DNA of 64,000 nt from Streptomyces cyaneochromogenes. Lineage in GTDB: Bacteria; Actinomycetota; Actinomycetes; Streptomycetales; Streptomycetaceae. Numbering within the stretch: position 1 is the stretch's first letter; each line of letters opens with the position of its first letter. The position numbers and the translations under genes were made by a program. This document shows positions 46,505-55,490 of the stretch, piece after piece. The stretch is taken from NCBI RefSeq assembly GCF_003963535.1, contig NZ_CP034539.1, positions 4,216,001-4,280,000 on the forward strand, written 5' to 3'. The notes beneath the pieces are model-generated. The model made no database searches and was not told the DNA's origin. It worked only from the letters and a program-made list of their open reading frames with translations.

Positions 46505-47407
46505 TTACTCGGACTCCTTGTGCTGGGCGGCTTCGGGGTGCTCGGCGGCTTCCTTGTGCTCGGCGATACGGGCGAACTCCTCGACCGTCAGCGCCTCTCC
46601 GCGTGCCTGCGGCGAGACGCCGGCCGCGACGAGGGCCGCCTCGGCCGCCGCCGCCGAACCCGCCCAGCCGGCGAGCGCGGCCCGCAGCGTCTTGCGGCGC
46701 TGGGCGAAGGCCGCGTCGATGACGGCGAAGACCTCGCGCTGGGAGGCGGTGGTCTTGAGCGGCTCGGCGCGCCGGGTCAGGGCCACCAGCCCGCTGTCGA
46801 CGTTCGGCGCGGGCCAGAAGACGTTGCGCCCGATGGCACCGGCCCGCTTGACCTCGGCGTACCAGTTGGCCTTCACGGACGGCACGCCGTACACCTTGGA
46901 GCCGGGTGCGGCGGCCAGGCGGTCGGCGACCTCCGACTGCACCATCACGAGGGTGCGTTCGATGCTCGGGAAGGTGGCGAGCATGTGGAGGAGGACCGGG
47001 ACGGCCACGTTGTAGGGGAGGTTGGCGACCAGCGCGGTGGGCGGCGGGCCGGGCAGCTCGGCGACGTGCATCGCGTCGGAGTGCACCAGCGCGAAACGGT
47101 CGGCGCGCTGCGGCATGCGGGCCGCGACGGTGGCGGGGAGCGCGGCGGCCAGGACGTCGTCGATCTCCACGGCGGTGACGCGGTCGGCCACCTCCAGCAG
47201 GGCGAGGGTGAGGGAGCCGAGCCCCGGGCCCACCTCGACCACCACGTCGTCGGGGCGGACCTCCGCGGTGCGGACGATACGGCGGACGGTGTTCGCGTCG
47301 ATCACGAAGTTCTGGCCGCGCTGCTTGGTGGGACGCACACCGAGGGCCGCCGCCAGCTCGCGGATGTCGGCGGGGCCCAGGAGGGCGTCGGGGGTGGGGC
47401 TGCTCAC
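46505..47407 (-). CDS. rsmA: 16S rRNA (adenine1518/1519-N6)-dimethyltransferase
   Basis: 300 residues from GTG 47407. KsgA/RsmA dimethylates two adenines in the 3' hairpin of 16S rRNA, late in 30S assembly. Landmarks: VRPTKQRGQNFVIDANTVRR, the SAM motif VVEVGPGLGSLTLALLEVAD, and the catalytic NLPYN (residues near 130). The C-terminal tail has an imperfect repeat (EHKEAAEHPEAAQHKE). It follows rpfB on the same strand with a 57-base gap; ispE is coupled downstream. Confidence 0.95.
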   Translation of the reverse strand: MSSPTPDALLGPADIRELAAALGVRPTKQRGQNFVIDANTVRRIVRTAEVRPDDVVVEVGPGLGSLTLALLEVADRVTAVEIDDVLAAALPATVAARMPQRADRFALVHSDAMHVAELPGPPPTALVANLPYNVAVPVLLHMLATFPSIERTLVMVQSEVADRLAAAPGSKVYGVPSVKANWYAEVKRAGAIGRNVFWPAPNVDSGLVALTRRAEPLKTTASQREVFAVIDAAFAQRRKTLRAALAGWAGSAAAAEAALVAAGVSPQARGEALTVEEFARIAEHKEAAEHPEAAQHKESE

Positions 47408-47464
47408 CCGACAAGGGTACGGGGGCCGGGGACGGGGACCGTCCAGGTGAGGTCCGGCCGGGCC

Positions 47465-48982
47465 TCACCCGTGCAACCGCCCCCCGCAGTGCGGCCAGGG
47501 ACTGGCCCCCTGCCGCACATAGAGCTGCTTCGCCCGCAGCGTCTGCTCAGCCGCCGGCGCGTCCTGCGGCCGCCCCTTCCCTCCGAGGCTCCGCCAGGTC
47601 TGCGTGTCGAACTGGTACAGCCCGCCGTACGTCCCCGACGAGTCCACCGCGTCCGGCCGCCCCCCGGACTCGCACGCCGCCAGCCCCTGCCAGTCCAGCC
47701 GGTCCGCACCGCGCACGGACGTCGGCAGCGGCTTCGTCCCGACCTTCACGACCTGCGTCTGCGGCTCCCGTACCACCTCGGTCCGGATCCGCCGCGGCTT
47801 CTGCCGGACGCCGTTGACCATGCGCAGCGAGTACGTGATCCGCCTGAGCCCCGGCACCCCCGCCCGCTCGACGACCTCTGTGCCCCGGAAGACCGAGGGA
47901 TCCTCGACCCGCTCCACGGCGAACGCGATCGCCTCGTCGCGGATCTCCTTCCTGCCGGTGATCCGCAGGACCGTGACCGTCTGCCCGTCGCGCGGGAAGG
48001 TGTCGAGCGGGACGGACGTGGTGTCCTGCCCGCGCAGCGTGATGCCGGCCTGCTCCACGACCTCGCGCACGGTCGCCGCGTTCGTGCGGATGGTGCGCGC
48101 CCTGCCGTCCGCCATGACGGTCACCGCGCGCTCGGTGCGCACATCCAGCGCGAGCCCCTCGCGTCCGATACGCCGGGAGCGCGAGGTCGACACATACGCC
48201 CCTTCCGCCCGCACCCCCAACTGCTTGAGCGCCGCCTCCACCGTGTGCGCCGTCGTCCACACCTCGCGCCGCTGACCGTCGAGCGTGAGCCGCACGGGCC
48301 GCCCGTAGCGCACCGCGACCTCGTCACCGCTGGTGAGGGCCGCGTCGGGAGCGGGCGCCACCACATCGTGCGCCCCCACCTCCACGCCCTCGTCGGTGAG
48401 CAGTTCGGTGACGTCGTCCGCGAAGGTGTGCAGGGTGCGCGGCTTGCCGTCGACCCTCAGCTCGACCGCCTTGTCCTTGGCGACGAAGGCCGACGTCCCG
48501 CCCGCGAGGAACGCGACGACCAGCGCCTGCGGCACGAGCCGGCGCATGGACCCCTCCCCCCGCTCGACGGGCCGCGCCTTGCGGCGGTGCGCCGCCCGCC
48601 GCCCGCGCCCCGGGCGCACCTCCGGCTCGGGCTCGGGCTCGGGGTCCTCGTACGCGGGCTGGTACGTGTCCTCGTACGTCTCGTAGGCGTCGTACGCGGC
48701 GTGCTTCCCGTACGGCTCGCGGAGCGAGTGCGCCTCATGCGCCCCGTGCTGGGAACCGTGGGACCCGTGGGACGCATGAGACCCGTGACTGCCGTGGGCT
48801 CCGTGCGTCGCGTACATCTCGTACGCCGGTCTGTAACTCTCCGTACGCGTCCCATAGCCCCCGTGCACCCCCTGCACCCCGTACCCCAGCGTCTGGGCGC
48901 TGTACGGGTCGAAGCCTCCGTACGCCGGGGGCTCGTGGGCGGCCGGGCTCGGGCCATACGTCTCGAACTGCGCGTTGCTCAC
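47465..48982 (-). CDS. rpfB: Resuscitation-promoting factor, RpfB type
   Basis: 505 residues from GTG 48982. The cytoplasmic tail holds a His-rich stretch (60-85: nine His, mostly as HGSHGSHAS repeats), then a Pro/Glu stretch and a membrane helix at about 148-168. Outside are three DUF348 ubiquitin-like repeats (VELRVDGKPRTLHTFADDVT), a G5 domain (about 370-430) and the C-terminal transglycosylase-like Rpf domain with catalytic Glu in WQGLAACESGGRP. It cleaves peptidoglycan to permit spore germination and growth. rsmA follows at 57 bases. A candidate promoter lies at 49024-49053. Confidence 0.95.
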   Translation of the reverse strand: MSNAQFETYGPSPAAHEPPAYGGFDPYSAQTLGYGVQGVHGGYGTRTESYRPAYEMYATHGAHGSHGSHASHGSHGSQHGAHEAHSLREPYGKHAAYDAYETYEDTYQPAYEDPEPEPEPEVRPGRGRRAAHRRKARPVERGEGSMRRLVPQALVVAFLAGGTSAFVAKDKAVELRVDGKPRTLHTFADDVTELLTDEGVEVGAHDVVAPAPDAALTSGDEVAVRYGRPVRLTLDGQRREVWTTAHTVEAALKQLGVRAEGAYVSTSRSRRIGREGLALDVRTERAVTVMADGRARTIRTNAATVREVVEQAGITLRGQDTTSVPLDTFPRDGQTVTVLRITGRKEIRDEAIAFAVERVEDPSVFRGTEVVERAGVPGLRRITYSLRMVNGVRQKPRRIRTEVVREPQTQVVKVGTKPLPTSVRGADRLDWQGLAACESGGRPDAVDSSGTYGGLYQFDTQTWRSLGGKGRPQDAPAAEQTLRAKQLYVRQGASPWPHCGGRLHG

Positions 48983-49023
48983 GACGACACGCTCCAGCGG
49001 AGTACTCCGGATCGGGCCCCCAG

Positions 49024-49053
49024 AACCTAGCGGAGGGGTGGTGACTCTCCAAA
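49024..49053 (-). promoter_or_regulatory. Candidate rpfB promoter
   Basis: On the minus strand TTTGGA (49053-49048), an 18-base spacer and TAGGTT (49029-49024) would start transcription near 49016, giving a leader of about 34 bases before the GTG at 48982. No riboswitch-sized leader is present, unlike rpf genes controlled by the c-di-AMP riboswitch. Confidence 0.4.
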
Positions 49054-49124
49054 GCGACTCGACTACGCACAGTGGCGACAAGGCCCGGCGGAAATCCGTG
49101 CGAGCGCCGTCCGGCGGGGAGGGG

Positions 49125-50006
49125 TCAGTAGCCGAACGCGCGGGCCGTGTTCGCGCCCAGGGCCGTCGCCAGCGCGTCCTCGTCGATCCCCCGGACGGCG
49201 GCCATGGCACGCACCGTGATCGGAATGAGATACGGCGCGTTGGGCCGTCCGCGGTACGGGGCCGGGGTGAGGAAGGGCGCGTCGGTCTCCACGAGGAGCA
49301 GCTCCAGCGGGGCCACCGCCACCGCGTCCCGCAGGTTCTGGGCGTTCTTGAAGGTGACGTTGCCCGCGAAGGACATGAAGTAGCCGGCGGCGGCGCACAC
49401 CCGCGCCATCTCGGCGTCCCCGGAGTAGCAGTGGAAGACGGTGCGCTCGGGCGCGCCCTCCTCCTTCAGCACCCGCAGCACGTCCGCGTGCGCCTCGCGG
49501 TCATGGATGACCAGGGCCTTGCCGTGCCGCTTGGCGATCTCGATGTGGGCGCGGAAGGACGCCTCCTGCGCCTCCTTGCCCTCGGGCCCGGTGCGGAAGT
49601 AGTCGAGGCCGGTCTCGCCGACACCCTTGACCTGCGGAAGTGCGGCCAGGCGGTCGATCTCGGCGAGCGCCTCGTCGAGCGCCCGCGCACCACCTGGCTC
49701 ACGCGCCCCCTGCCGCGACCAGCCGTCGGGGTCCCCGTGCACGATGCGCGGCGCCTCGTTGGGGTGCAGGGCGACGGTCGCGTGCACGGCGTCGTACGCC
49801 GCCGCCGTCTCGGCCGCCCACCGCGAGCCGCGTACGTCGCAGCCCACCTGCACGACCGTGCTCACCCCGACCGACGCCGCCTTGGCCAGGCCCTCCTCCA
49901 CGGTGCCCGACTGCATGTCGAGGTGGGTGTGGGAGTCGGCGACCGGCACCCGGAGCGGCTGCGGGAGGGGCGGGGCGGCGTGCTTGTCGGCGGCGTTCGA
50001 AGGCAT
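49125..50006 (-). CDS. TatD family metal-dependent hydrolase
   Basis: 293 residues from ATG 50006. The TatD metal ligands appear in order: VADSHTHLDM, VGETGLDYFRTG, ALVIHDREAHADVL, VFHCYSGDAEMARV and LVETDAPFLTPAP. The family is described as Mg-dependent 3'-5' DNases active in repair and quality control; the older link to Tat export is only genomic. It lies 142 bases upstream of rpfB on the same strand, the usual tatD-rpfB-rsmA-ispE order in actinobacteria. Confidence 0.94.
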   Translation of the reverse strand: MPSNAADKHAAPPLPQPLRVPVADSHTHLDMQSGTVEEGLAKAASVGVSTVVQVGCDVRGSRWAAETAAAYDAVHATVALHPNEAPRIVHGDPDGWSRQGAREPGGARALDEALAEIDRLAALPQVKGVGETGLDYFRTGPEGKEAQEASFRAHIEIAKRHGKALVIHDREAHADVLRVLKEEGAPERTVFHCYSGDAEMARVCAAAGYFMSFAGNVTFKNAQNLRDAVAVAPLELLLVETDAPFLTPAPYRGRPNAPYLIPITVRAMAAVRGIDEDALATALGANTARAFGY

Positions 50007-50076
50007 GCCCCGATCCTACGAAAGGGGCATGCCCTCCCGGCCGGCGCTCTGCCCTGCCCGAAAGCAGGCGCTCGGC

Positions 50077-50481
50077 TCAGCTCGCCTTGCGGTGGAAGAC
50101 GTGCAGGAGATCGGACAGATGCCAGTGGTGGTCCGGCTGCCGCCCGTCCGCCGCGTCCTGCTGCGAGGAATCCGCCTGCCGGGGAATCGGGTGGGGGCGG
50201 TGCAGGGAGTTCTGCACGGAGGAGACCTGGCCGGGCCGCATGATCCGCACGACATGGCCGTCGCAGTTCTGGCACGTGGGCCGGCTCAGCGGCGACGGCA
50301 CGACCTCGCCGTTCGCGACGTACATCACGAACTCGTGGCCGTCACCGTCTATGTGGTGCTCTATCTCGTACGACTGCTCCCAGCCGTGCCCGCAGCGCAT
50401 GCAGGCGAACGAATACGACTCGTGGACGACGGCGGTCGCGGCGCTGCGAAGGCCCGTGGTCTGCTGTGCGATCTCACTCAT
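50077..50481 (-). CDS. Zinc-ribbon hypothetical protein
   Basis: 134 residues from ATG 50481 (MSEIAQQTTGLRSAATAVVH). Cys-x-x-Cys knuckles ACMRCGHGW (about 27-35) and PTCQNCDGH (68-76) form a zinc ribbon. The C-terminal third is polar, His/Gln-rich (HHWHLSDLLHVFHRK). Common in Streptomyces, function unknown to me; the sequence suggests a nucleic-acid- or protein-binding small cytoplasmic factor. Single gene; tatD follows 70 bases on. Confidence 0.85.
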   Translation of the reverse strand: MSEIAQQTTGLRSAATAVVHESYSFACMRCGHGWEQSYEIEHHIDGDGHEFVMYVANGEVVPSPLSRPTCQNCDGHVVRIMRPGQVSSVQNSLHRPHPIPRQADSSQQDAADGRQPDHHWHLSDLLHVFHRKAS

Positions 50482-50672
50482 GCCAGCTCCTGTGGTCCGC
50501 TGGGTGGGACGGGTTGCGTCCCACGACCCAGTGGACTCCTCCGCAGGAGCGAACGCACGCCATCTGTCCAGTGTTGGCGTCGACTTGGGCGTTCCTTGCC
50601 GAAAGGCCCGGCTCCCTTTACCCCGGCATGGGGCGCACGCTCATGCGATAGACGCCCTGCTCACACGGCGTT

Positions 50673-51521
50673 TCACACCCCCGCGTTCTTCGCCGCCACC
50701 ACGGCGTCGAAAACCTCCCGCTTGGGCACCCCGGCCTCCGCCGCCACCGCCGCGATGGCCTCCTTGCGCCGCTCCCCCGCCTCTTCGCGGACGCGAACAC
50801 GCCGTACGAGCTCCGCGGCGTCGACCTCCTCGGCCCCCTTCTGAGGCGCCCCCTCGACCACCACGGTGATCTCCCCGCGCACGCCCTCGGCGGCCCACTC
50901 CGCGAGCTCCCCGAGCCCGCCGCGCCTGACCTCCTCGTAGGTCTTGGTCAGCTCCCGGCACACGGCGGCCCGCCGGTCGGCTCCGAACACCTCGGCCATC
51001 GCGGCGAGTGTGTCGTCGAGCCGGTGCGGCGCCTCGAAGTAGACGAGTGTGCGCCGCTCCTCGGCCACCTCCCGCAGCCGCCCCAGCCGCTCCCCCGCCT
51101 TGCGCGGCAGGAACCCCTCGAAGCAGAACCGGTCGACGGGCAGCCCGGACAGGGCGAGCGCGGTGAGCACGGCGGACGGTCCCGGTACGGCGGTGACCCG
51201 GATGTCCTTCTCCACGGCCGCCGCGACCAGCCGGTACCCCGGGTCGGACACGGACGGCATCCCCGCGTCGGTCACCAGCAGCACCCGCGAGCCCTCCAGG
51301 AGCGCCTCGACCAGTTCGGGCGTCCGCGCCGACTCGTTGCCCTCGAAGTACGACACGACCCGTCCGGCCGGCTGCACGCCCAGCGCCTGGGTGAGGCGCC
51401 GCAGCCGCCGGGTGTCCTCGGCGGCGACCACGTCCGCGCCGGCCAGCTCCTCCGCGAGCCGGGGCGGGGCGTCCTTGACGTCGCCGATGGGGGTGCCTGC
51501 CAAAACAAGGGTTCCTGTCAC
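50673..51521 (-). CDS. rsmI: 16S rRNA (cytidine1402-2'-O)-methyltransferase
   Basis: 282 residues from GTG 51521, with GAGGA nine bases upstream; the longer frame has no ribosome binding site. Tetrapyrrole-methylase fold: LVLAGTPIGDVKDAPPRLAE, AAEDTRRLRRL, VVSYFEGNE, LVTDAGMPSVSDPGYRLV, and AVPGPSAVLTALALSGLP. It methylates C1402 of 16S rRNA at the ribose. Divergent from pmt, with only 62 bases between the two starts. Confidence 0.95.
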   Translation of the reverse strand: MTGTLVLAGTPIGDVKDAPPRLAEELAGADVVAAEDTRRLRRLTQALGVQPAGRVVSYFEGNESARTPELVEALLEGSRVLLVTDAGMPSVSDPGYRLVAAAVEKDIRVTAVPGPSAVLTALALSGLPVDRFCFEGFLPRKAGERLGRLREVAEERRTLVYFEAPHRLDDTLAAMAEVFGADRRAAVCRELTKTYEEVRRGGLGELAEWAAEGVRGEITVVVEGAPQKGAEEVDAAELVRRVRVREEAGERRKEAIAAVAAEAGVPKREVFDAVVAAKNAGV

Positions 51522-51571
51522 GTTTCCATCCTCGCAGGGCACATCCACGGGACTCCCACAGACGTGTTCCC

Positions 51572-51577
51572 TACGAT
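51572..51577 (+). promoter_or_regulatory. -10 element for a leaderless pmt mRNA
   Basis: TACGAT lies six bases before the GTG at 51584, the spacing at which actinobacterial transcription starts on the first base of the start codon. No ribosome binding site precedes the GTG. The -35 is poor. Confidence 0.5.
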
Positions 51578-51583
51578 GGCGCG

Positions 51584-53335
51584 GTGACCAGTACAGCGTC
51601 GTCCATGGACTCCACGGCCACCCGGCAGGACCAGGCACCGCACGAGCAGCGGCCGTCGTGGCAGCAGCGGCTGCGCCGATTCGGCTACACGGGGGCGCCC
51701 GGAAGCGACGTACGCGAGCGGCTCGTGCCGCCGTACGTGCAGCCCAGCCCGCGGTTGTGGCAGTTCCTCGGCGTCTCGCGGCCGCTGGCGGAGCGGCTGG
51801 TGCGCTGGTCGGCCTGGGGCGGTCCGCTGCTGGTCACGCTGCTCGCCGGAGTGCTGCGGTTCTGGAACCTGGGCAGCCCGAAGAAGGTGATATTCGACGA
51901 GACGTACTACGCCAAGGACGCGTGGGCGATCGTCAACCGCGGCTTCGAGCTCAGCTGGGACAAGAAGGCCAACGACCTGATCCTGTCGACCAACGGCGAC
52001 GTGCCCCTGCCCACGGACGCGGCGTACGTCGTGCATCCGCCGGTCGGCAAGTACGTCATCGGGCTCGGCGAGCTGATGTTCGGCTTCAACCCCTTCGGCT
52101 GGCGGTTCATGACGGCGGTGCTGGGCACCCTGGCCGTCCTGATGCTGTGCCGTATCGGCCGCCGTATCTTCCGCTCGACCTTCCTCGGCTGCCTCGCGGG
52201 CGCGCTGATGGCGGTGGACGGGCTGGCCTTCGTGATGGCGCGCACCTCGCTGCTCGACGGGGTGCTGATGTTCTTCGTGCTGGCGGCGTTCGGCTGCCTC
52301 GTCATCGACCGGGACCGGGCCCGCGCGAGACTCGCCGCCGCGCTGCCGGCCGACCCCGACGGCCGGGTCCGCCCGGACGCGCACATCGCCCAGACCCTGA
52401 GCCTCGGGTGGCGCCCGTACCGCTGGCTGGCCGGCCTGATGCTGGGCCTGGCCATCGGCACCAAGTGGAACGGCCTGTACTTCCTGGTCGCGTTCGGCCT
52501 GATGACGGTGGTGTGGGACGTCGGTGCCCGCAAGGTCGCCGGCGCGTACGCCCCGTACACGGCGGTCCTCAAGCGCGATCTGGGCCTCGCCTTCCTGGCG
52601 ACGGTCCCGGTGGCGATCGTCACGTACATCCTGTCGTGGACGGGCTGGATCCTCTCCCCGACGGACGGCACCGGCGGCTACTACCGCGACTGGGCGTCCG
52701 CCAACGGCCGCAGCAGCAGCTGGTCGTGGCTGTTCCCCGACTGGTGGCTCAGCCTGTGGCACTACGAGCACCAGGTGTACGAGTTCCACGTCGGCCTGTC
52801 GTCGCCGCACACCTACCAGTCCAACCCGTGGAGCTGGATCGTCGACGGCCGCCCCGTGTCGTACTTCTACGAGTCCCCCCTGCCCGGCAAGGACGGCTGC
52901 CCCGTCGACGCGGGCGAGAAGTGCGCCCGCGAGGTCCTGGCCATCGGCACCCCGCTGCTGTGGTGGGTGGCCGCCTTCGCGATCCTGTACGTCCTGTGGC
53001 GCTGGGCCTTCCGCCGCGACTGGCGCGCCGGCGCGATCGCCTGCGGCGTGGTGGCGGGCTACCTCCCCTGGTTCCTCTACCAGGAACGCACGATCTTCTT
53101 CTTCTACGCCGTCGTCTTCCTGCCCTTCCTCTGCCTCGCCGTGGCCATGCTGCTCGGCGCGATCATCGGCCCACCCCGCGCCGGCGACACCCGCCGGGTG
53201 GTGGGGGCGACGGGGGCGGGTGTGCTGGTGCTGCTGATCGCGTGGAACTTCATCTACTTCTGGCCGATCTACACCGGGACGGCGATCCCGGTCGACGACT
53301 GGCGGTCGCGGATGTGGCTGGACACCTGGGTCTAG
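51584..53335 (+). CDS. pmt: Dolichyl/polyprenyl-phosphate-mannose--protein mannosyltransferase
   Basis: 583 residues from GTG 51584, with about ten membrane segments. The catalytic acidic pair is in KKVIFDETYYAKDAW (about 105-119), and HPPVGKYVIGLGELMFGFNP and MARTSLLDGVL are Pmt landmarks. A large extracellular loop and the C-terminal WNFIYFWPIYTG complete it. It transfers mannose from polyprenyl-phosphate to Ser/Thr of exported proteins as they leave the Sec pore; in Streptomyces it is also needed for phage attachment and cell-wall integrity. Divergent from rsmI. Confidence 0.94.
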   Translation: MTSTASSMDSTATRQDQAPHEQRPSWQQRLRRFGYTGAPGSDVRERLVPPYVQPSPRLWQFLGVSRPLAERLVRWSAWGGPLLVTLLAGVLRFWNLGSPKKVIFDETYYAKDAWAIVNRGFELSWDKKANDLILSTNGDVPLPTDAAYVVHPPVGKYVIGLGELMFGFNPFGWRFMTAVLGTLAVLMLCRIGRRIFRSTFLGCLAGALMAVDGLAFVMARTSLLDGVLMFFVLAAFGCLVIDRDRARARLAAALPADPDGRVRPDAHIAQTLSLGWRPYRWLAGLMLGLAIGTKWNGLYFLVAFGLMTVVWDVGARKVAGAYAPYTAVLKRDLGLAFLATVPVAIVTYILSWTGWILSPTDGTGGYYRDWASANGRSSSWSWLFPDWWLSLWHYEHQVYEFHVGLSSPHTYQSNPWSWIVDGRPVSYFYESPLPGKDGCPVDAGEKCAREVLAIGTPLLWWVAAFAILYVLWRWAFRRDWRAGAIACGVVAGYLPWFLYQERTIFFFYAVVFLPFLCLAVAMLLGAIIGPPRAGDTRRVVGATGAGVLVLLIAWNFIYFWPIYTGTAIPVDDWRSRMWLDTWV

Positions 53336-53374
53336 CGTGCGTAACAGGAGGAGTCGATGATCGTTCACTGAGGT

Positions 53375-53590
53375 ATGAACGTGACTAAACGGACAATTGC
53401 GGTCATCGCCCTCGCTGCTGCGGCGGTCATGTCGGCCTCCACCCTCGCCAACGCGGACACCCCCGACTCACAGCCCCGGAGCATCAACCTGGTGTACCCG
53501 TACTCAGCCACCTACCCACCGGGCGTCCTCCCCCTGGCCGCCGCTCCCGCGGCCGCCCTCCTCGGCGTCGCTCCCTTCGGCATCCTCTGA
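53375..53590 (+). CDS. Small secreted protein
   Basis: 71 residues: signal peptide NVTKRTIAVIALAAAAVMSA ending near ANA, then a mature part of about 44 residues (DTPDSQPRSINLVYPYSATY) with an Ala/Leu-rich hydrophobic tail that could insert in a membrane. ATG 53375 follows GAGG at four bases. No family recognised. A strong hairpin after it suggests a stand-alone transcript. Could be a chaplin-like surface peptide in style, but it lacks chaplin Cys residues and motifs. Confidence 0.7.
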   Translation: MNVTKRTIAVIALAAAAVMSASTLANADTPDSQPRSINLVYPYSATYPPGVLPLAAAPAAALLGVAPFGIL

Positions 53591-53607
53591 GGATCGCCTC
53601 CCACCGA

Positions 53608-53645
53608 GAGCGCTGTGGTCGGCCGGCCGGTCGACCACAGCGCTC
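53608..53645. terminator. Strong hairpin terminator
   Basis: gagcgctgtggtc (53608-53620) and gaccacagcgctc (53633-53645) pair perfectly (13 bp, loop of 12, itself ggccggcc-rich) between the small secreted gene and the first PBP gene. Confidence 0.85.
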
Positions 53646-53741
53646 AGCCATGTCCACCGCAAAACGGCCAACAAAAGAAAACTCTTCCCACAGGTTTCCC
53701 TCACACCACTTACAGTTCGGGTGACTAACGGGGAGGGGACC

Positions 53742-55385
53742 ATGTCCAAGGGGGTCAAAGTCGCCGTAATAGGCGGCGTGTTCGCGGTGATGGTGGGCGG
53801 TGCCGGGTACGGCGCGTACAACATCATGTCCGCGTTGAACGGGGGCGGGGCGACGGGTGCCGCGGGGCCGGCGCCGGCGCGGTCCGGGCCGCCCAGTGCG
53901 GAGGAGGTCGAGGAGACCACGGCGAAGTTCTTCGCGGCCTGGGAGAAGGGGCGGGCGGCACAGGCCGCTGCGTACACGAACAACGACGCGGCCGCCGAGC
54001 GGGTGCTGACGTCCTACGGCAAGGAAGCCCACATCACCGGCGTGAAGATCACGCCGGGTAGGGCGAGCGGCGCCACCGTGCCGTTCAGTGTGAAGGCGAA
54101 GGTGTCCTACGGCGGGAAGTCCAAGGCGCTCGACTACAGGACCGAACTCACCGTCGTCCGCGGTCTCACCACCGGCAAGGCCCTCGTCGACTGGCAACCC
54201 ACCGTGATCCACCCGGAGTTGAAGCGGGACGACACCCTCGTCACCGGCGAGGCGGCGAGCCCGCCCATCGAGGCCGTCGACCGCGACGGCACCGTGCTGA
54301 CGAAGGAGAAGTACCCCTCCCTCGGCCTGGTGCTGGACACCCTGCGCGAGAAGTACGGCGACAAGGCCGGCGGCGAGCCCGGCATCGAACTGTCGATCCG
54401 GCACGCCGACGAGTCGCCGGACACCTCGCTGCTGACCCTCGCCAAGGGCAGGGCCGGCAAGCTGGAGACGACGCTCAGCGCGAGCGTGCAGGCGGCCGCC
54501 GAGAAGGCCGTGAAGCAGCACGACCAGTCCTCGGTGGTGGCCCTCAAGCCGAGCACCGGTGAGGTGCTGGCGGTGGCGAACCACCGCGACGACGCCTGGA
54601 ACGCGGCCTTCGAGGGCAAGGTCGCCCCGGGCTCCACCATGAAGATCATCACCGCGGCGATGCTCATCGACAACGGCGTGACCTCGATGAACGGCCCGGC
54701 CCCCTGCCCGCCCACGGCCACGTGGCAGAGCCAGACCTTCAAGAACCTCACGGGCCTGGAGCCCGACGAGAGCGCGAACGCCACGCTCGCCAACGGGTTC
54801 ATGCGCTCCTGCAACACCGCCTTCATCAAGCTCGTCGACGAGGACCCGCTCACGGACGCCTCGCTGACGGCGGAGGCCGAGGAGCGGTTCGGGCTCGGCC
54901 GGGGCGACTGGAAGACCGGCATCACGTCCTTCGACGGCAGCGTCCCCGCCGCCACCGGCCCGGACCGCGCGGCGGGCGCCATCGGCCAGGGCCAGGTCCA
55001 GATGAACCCGCTGAACATGGCGTCGGTGACGGCCACCGCGATCACCGGCGAGTTCCGCCAGCCGTATCTCGTCTCGCCCGAACTCGACGGACGGCAACTG
55101 GCCACCGCCGAGGGGCTGCGGGCGAGCACCGCCGCCCAGCTGAAGGAGATGATGCGGATGACGGCGACCCGGGCGCCGGGCACCGCAGTGCAGGCCATGT
55201 CGGGAATCCCCGGCGACATCGGCGCCAAGACCGGTTCCGCCGAGGTCGACGGAAAGGCGACGTCGGACAGCTGGTTCACGGGTTTCCGTGATGATGTGGC
55301 GGCCGCGGCCATGTCCCAGCAGGGCGGCCACGGCGGCGACGCGGCGGGGCCGATTGTCGCAGCCGTGCTACGAGCGTCCGGCTGA
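53742..55385 (+). CDS. Penicillin-binding protein (class B-like, NTF2-like N-domain), copy 1
   Basis: 547 residues from ATG 53742, after GGGGAGGGG. One N-terminal membrane helix (about 5-28). The extracellular NTF2-like MecA_N domain is about 45-155 (EEVEETTAKFFAAWEKGRAA), then a transpeptidase domain with Ser298-Thr-Met-Lys301 (PGSTMK), SCN (MRSCNTAF) and KTG (GAKTGSAEVD). All three catalytic motifs are intact. It should crosslink peptidoglycan. The next gene is a clear paralogue in the same orientation, 105 bases downstream; a duplicated PBP pair upstream of ssgE is typical of Streptomyces. Confidence 0.94.
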   Translation: MSKGVKVAVIGGVFAVMVGGAGYGAYNIMSALNGGGATGAAGPAPARSGPPSAEEVEETTAKFFAAWEKGRAAQAAAYTNNDAAAERVLTSYGKEAHITGVKITPGRASGATVPFSVKAKVSYGGKSKALDYRTELTVVRGLTTGKALVDWQPTVIHPELKRDDTLVTGEAASPPIEAVDRDGTVLTKEKYPSLGLVLDTLREKYGDKAGGEPGIELSIRHADESPDTSLLTLAKGRAGKLETTLSASVQAAAEKAVKQHDQSSVVALKPSTGEVLAVANHRDDAWNAAFEGKVAPGSTMKIITAAMLIDNGVTSMNGPAPCPPTATWQSQTFKNLTGLEPDESANATLANGFMRSCNTAFIKLVDEDPLTDASLTAEAEERFGLGRGDWKTGITSFDGSVPAATGPDRAAGAIGQGQVQMNPLNMASVTATAITGEFRQPYLVSPELDGRQLATAEGLRASTAAQLKEMMRMTATRAPGTAVQAMSGIPGDIGAKTGSAEVDGKATSDSWFTGFRDDVAAAAMSQQGGHGGDAAGPIVAAVLRASG

Positions 55386-55490
55386 ACTTATCCGCCGCGG
55401 CACGGGACTCTAGTGTGGTCGGCGTCGTTGGTATGCGTGAGGTCGGCGGGGCGGCGGGGGCCCCTGGAATACGCGAGGGAACTGAAGGCA

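Noticed and set aside
45998..49030. 1010-codon plus-strand open frame
   Set aside because: Antisense to ispE, rsmA and rpfB; no domain of its own.
48983..49124. c-di-AMP (ydaO) riboswitch ahead of rpfB
   Set aside because: The leader is too short and lacks a recognisable riboswitch core; a simple promoter fits better.
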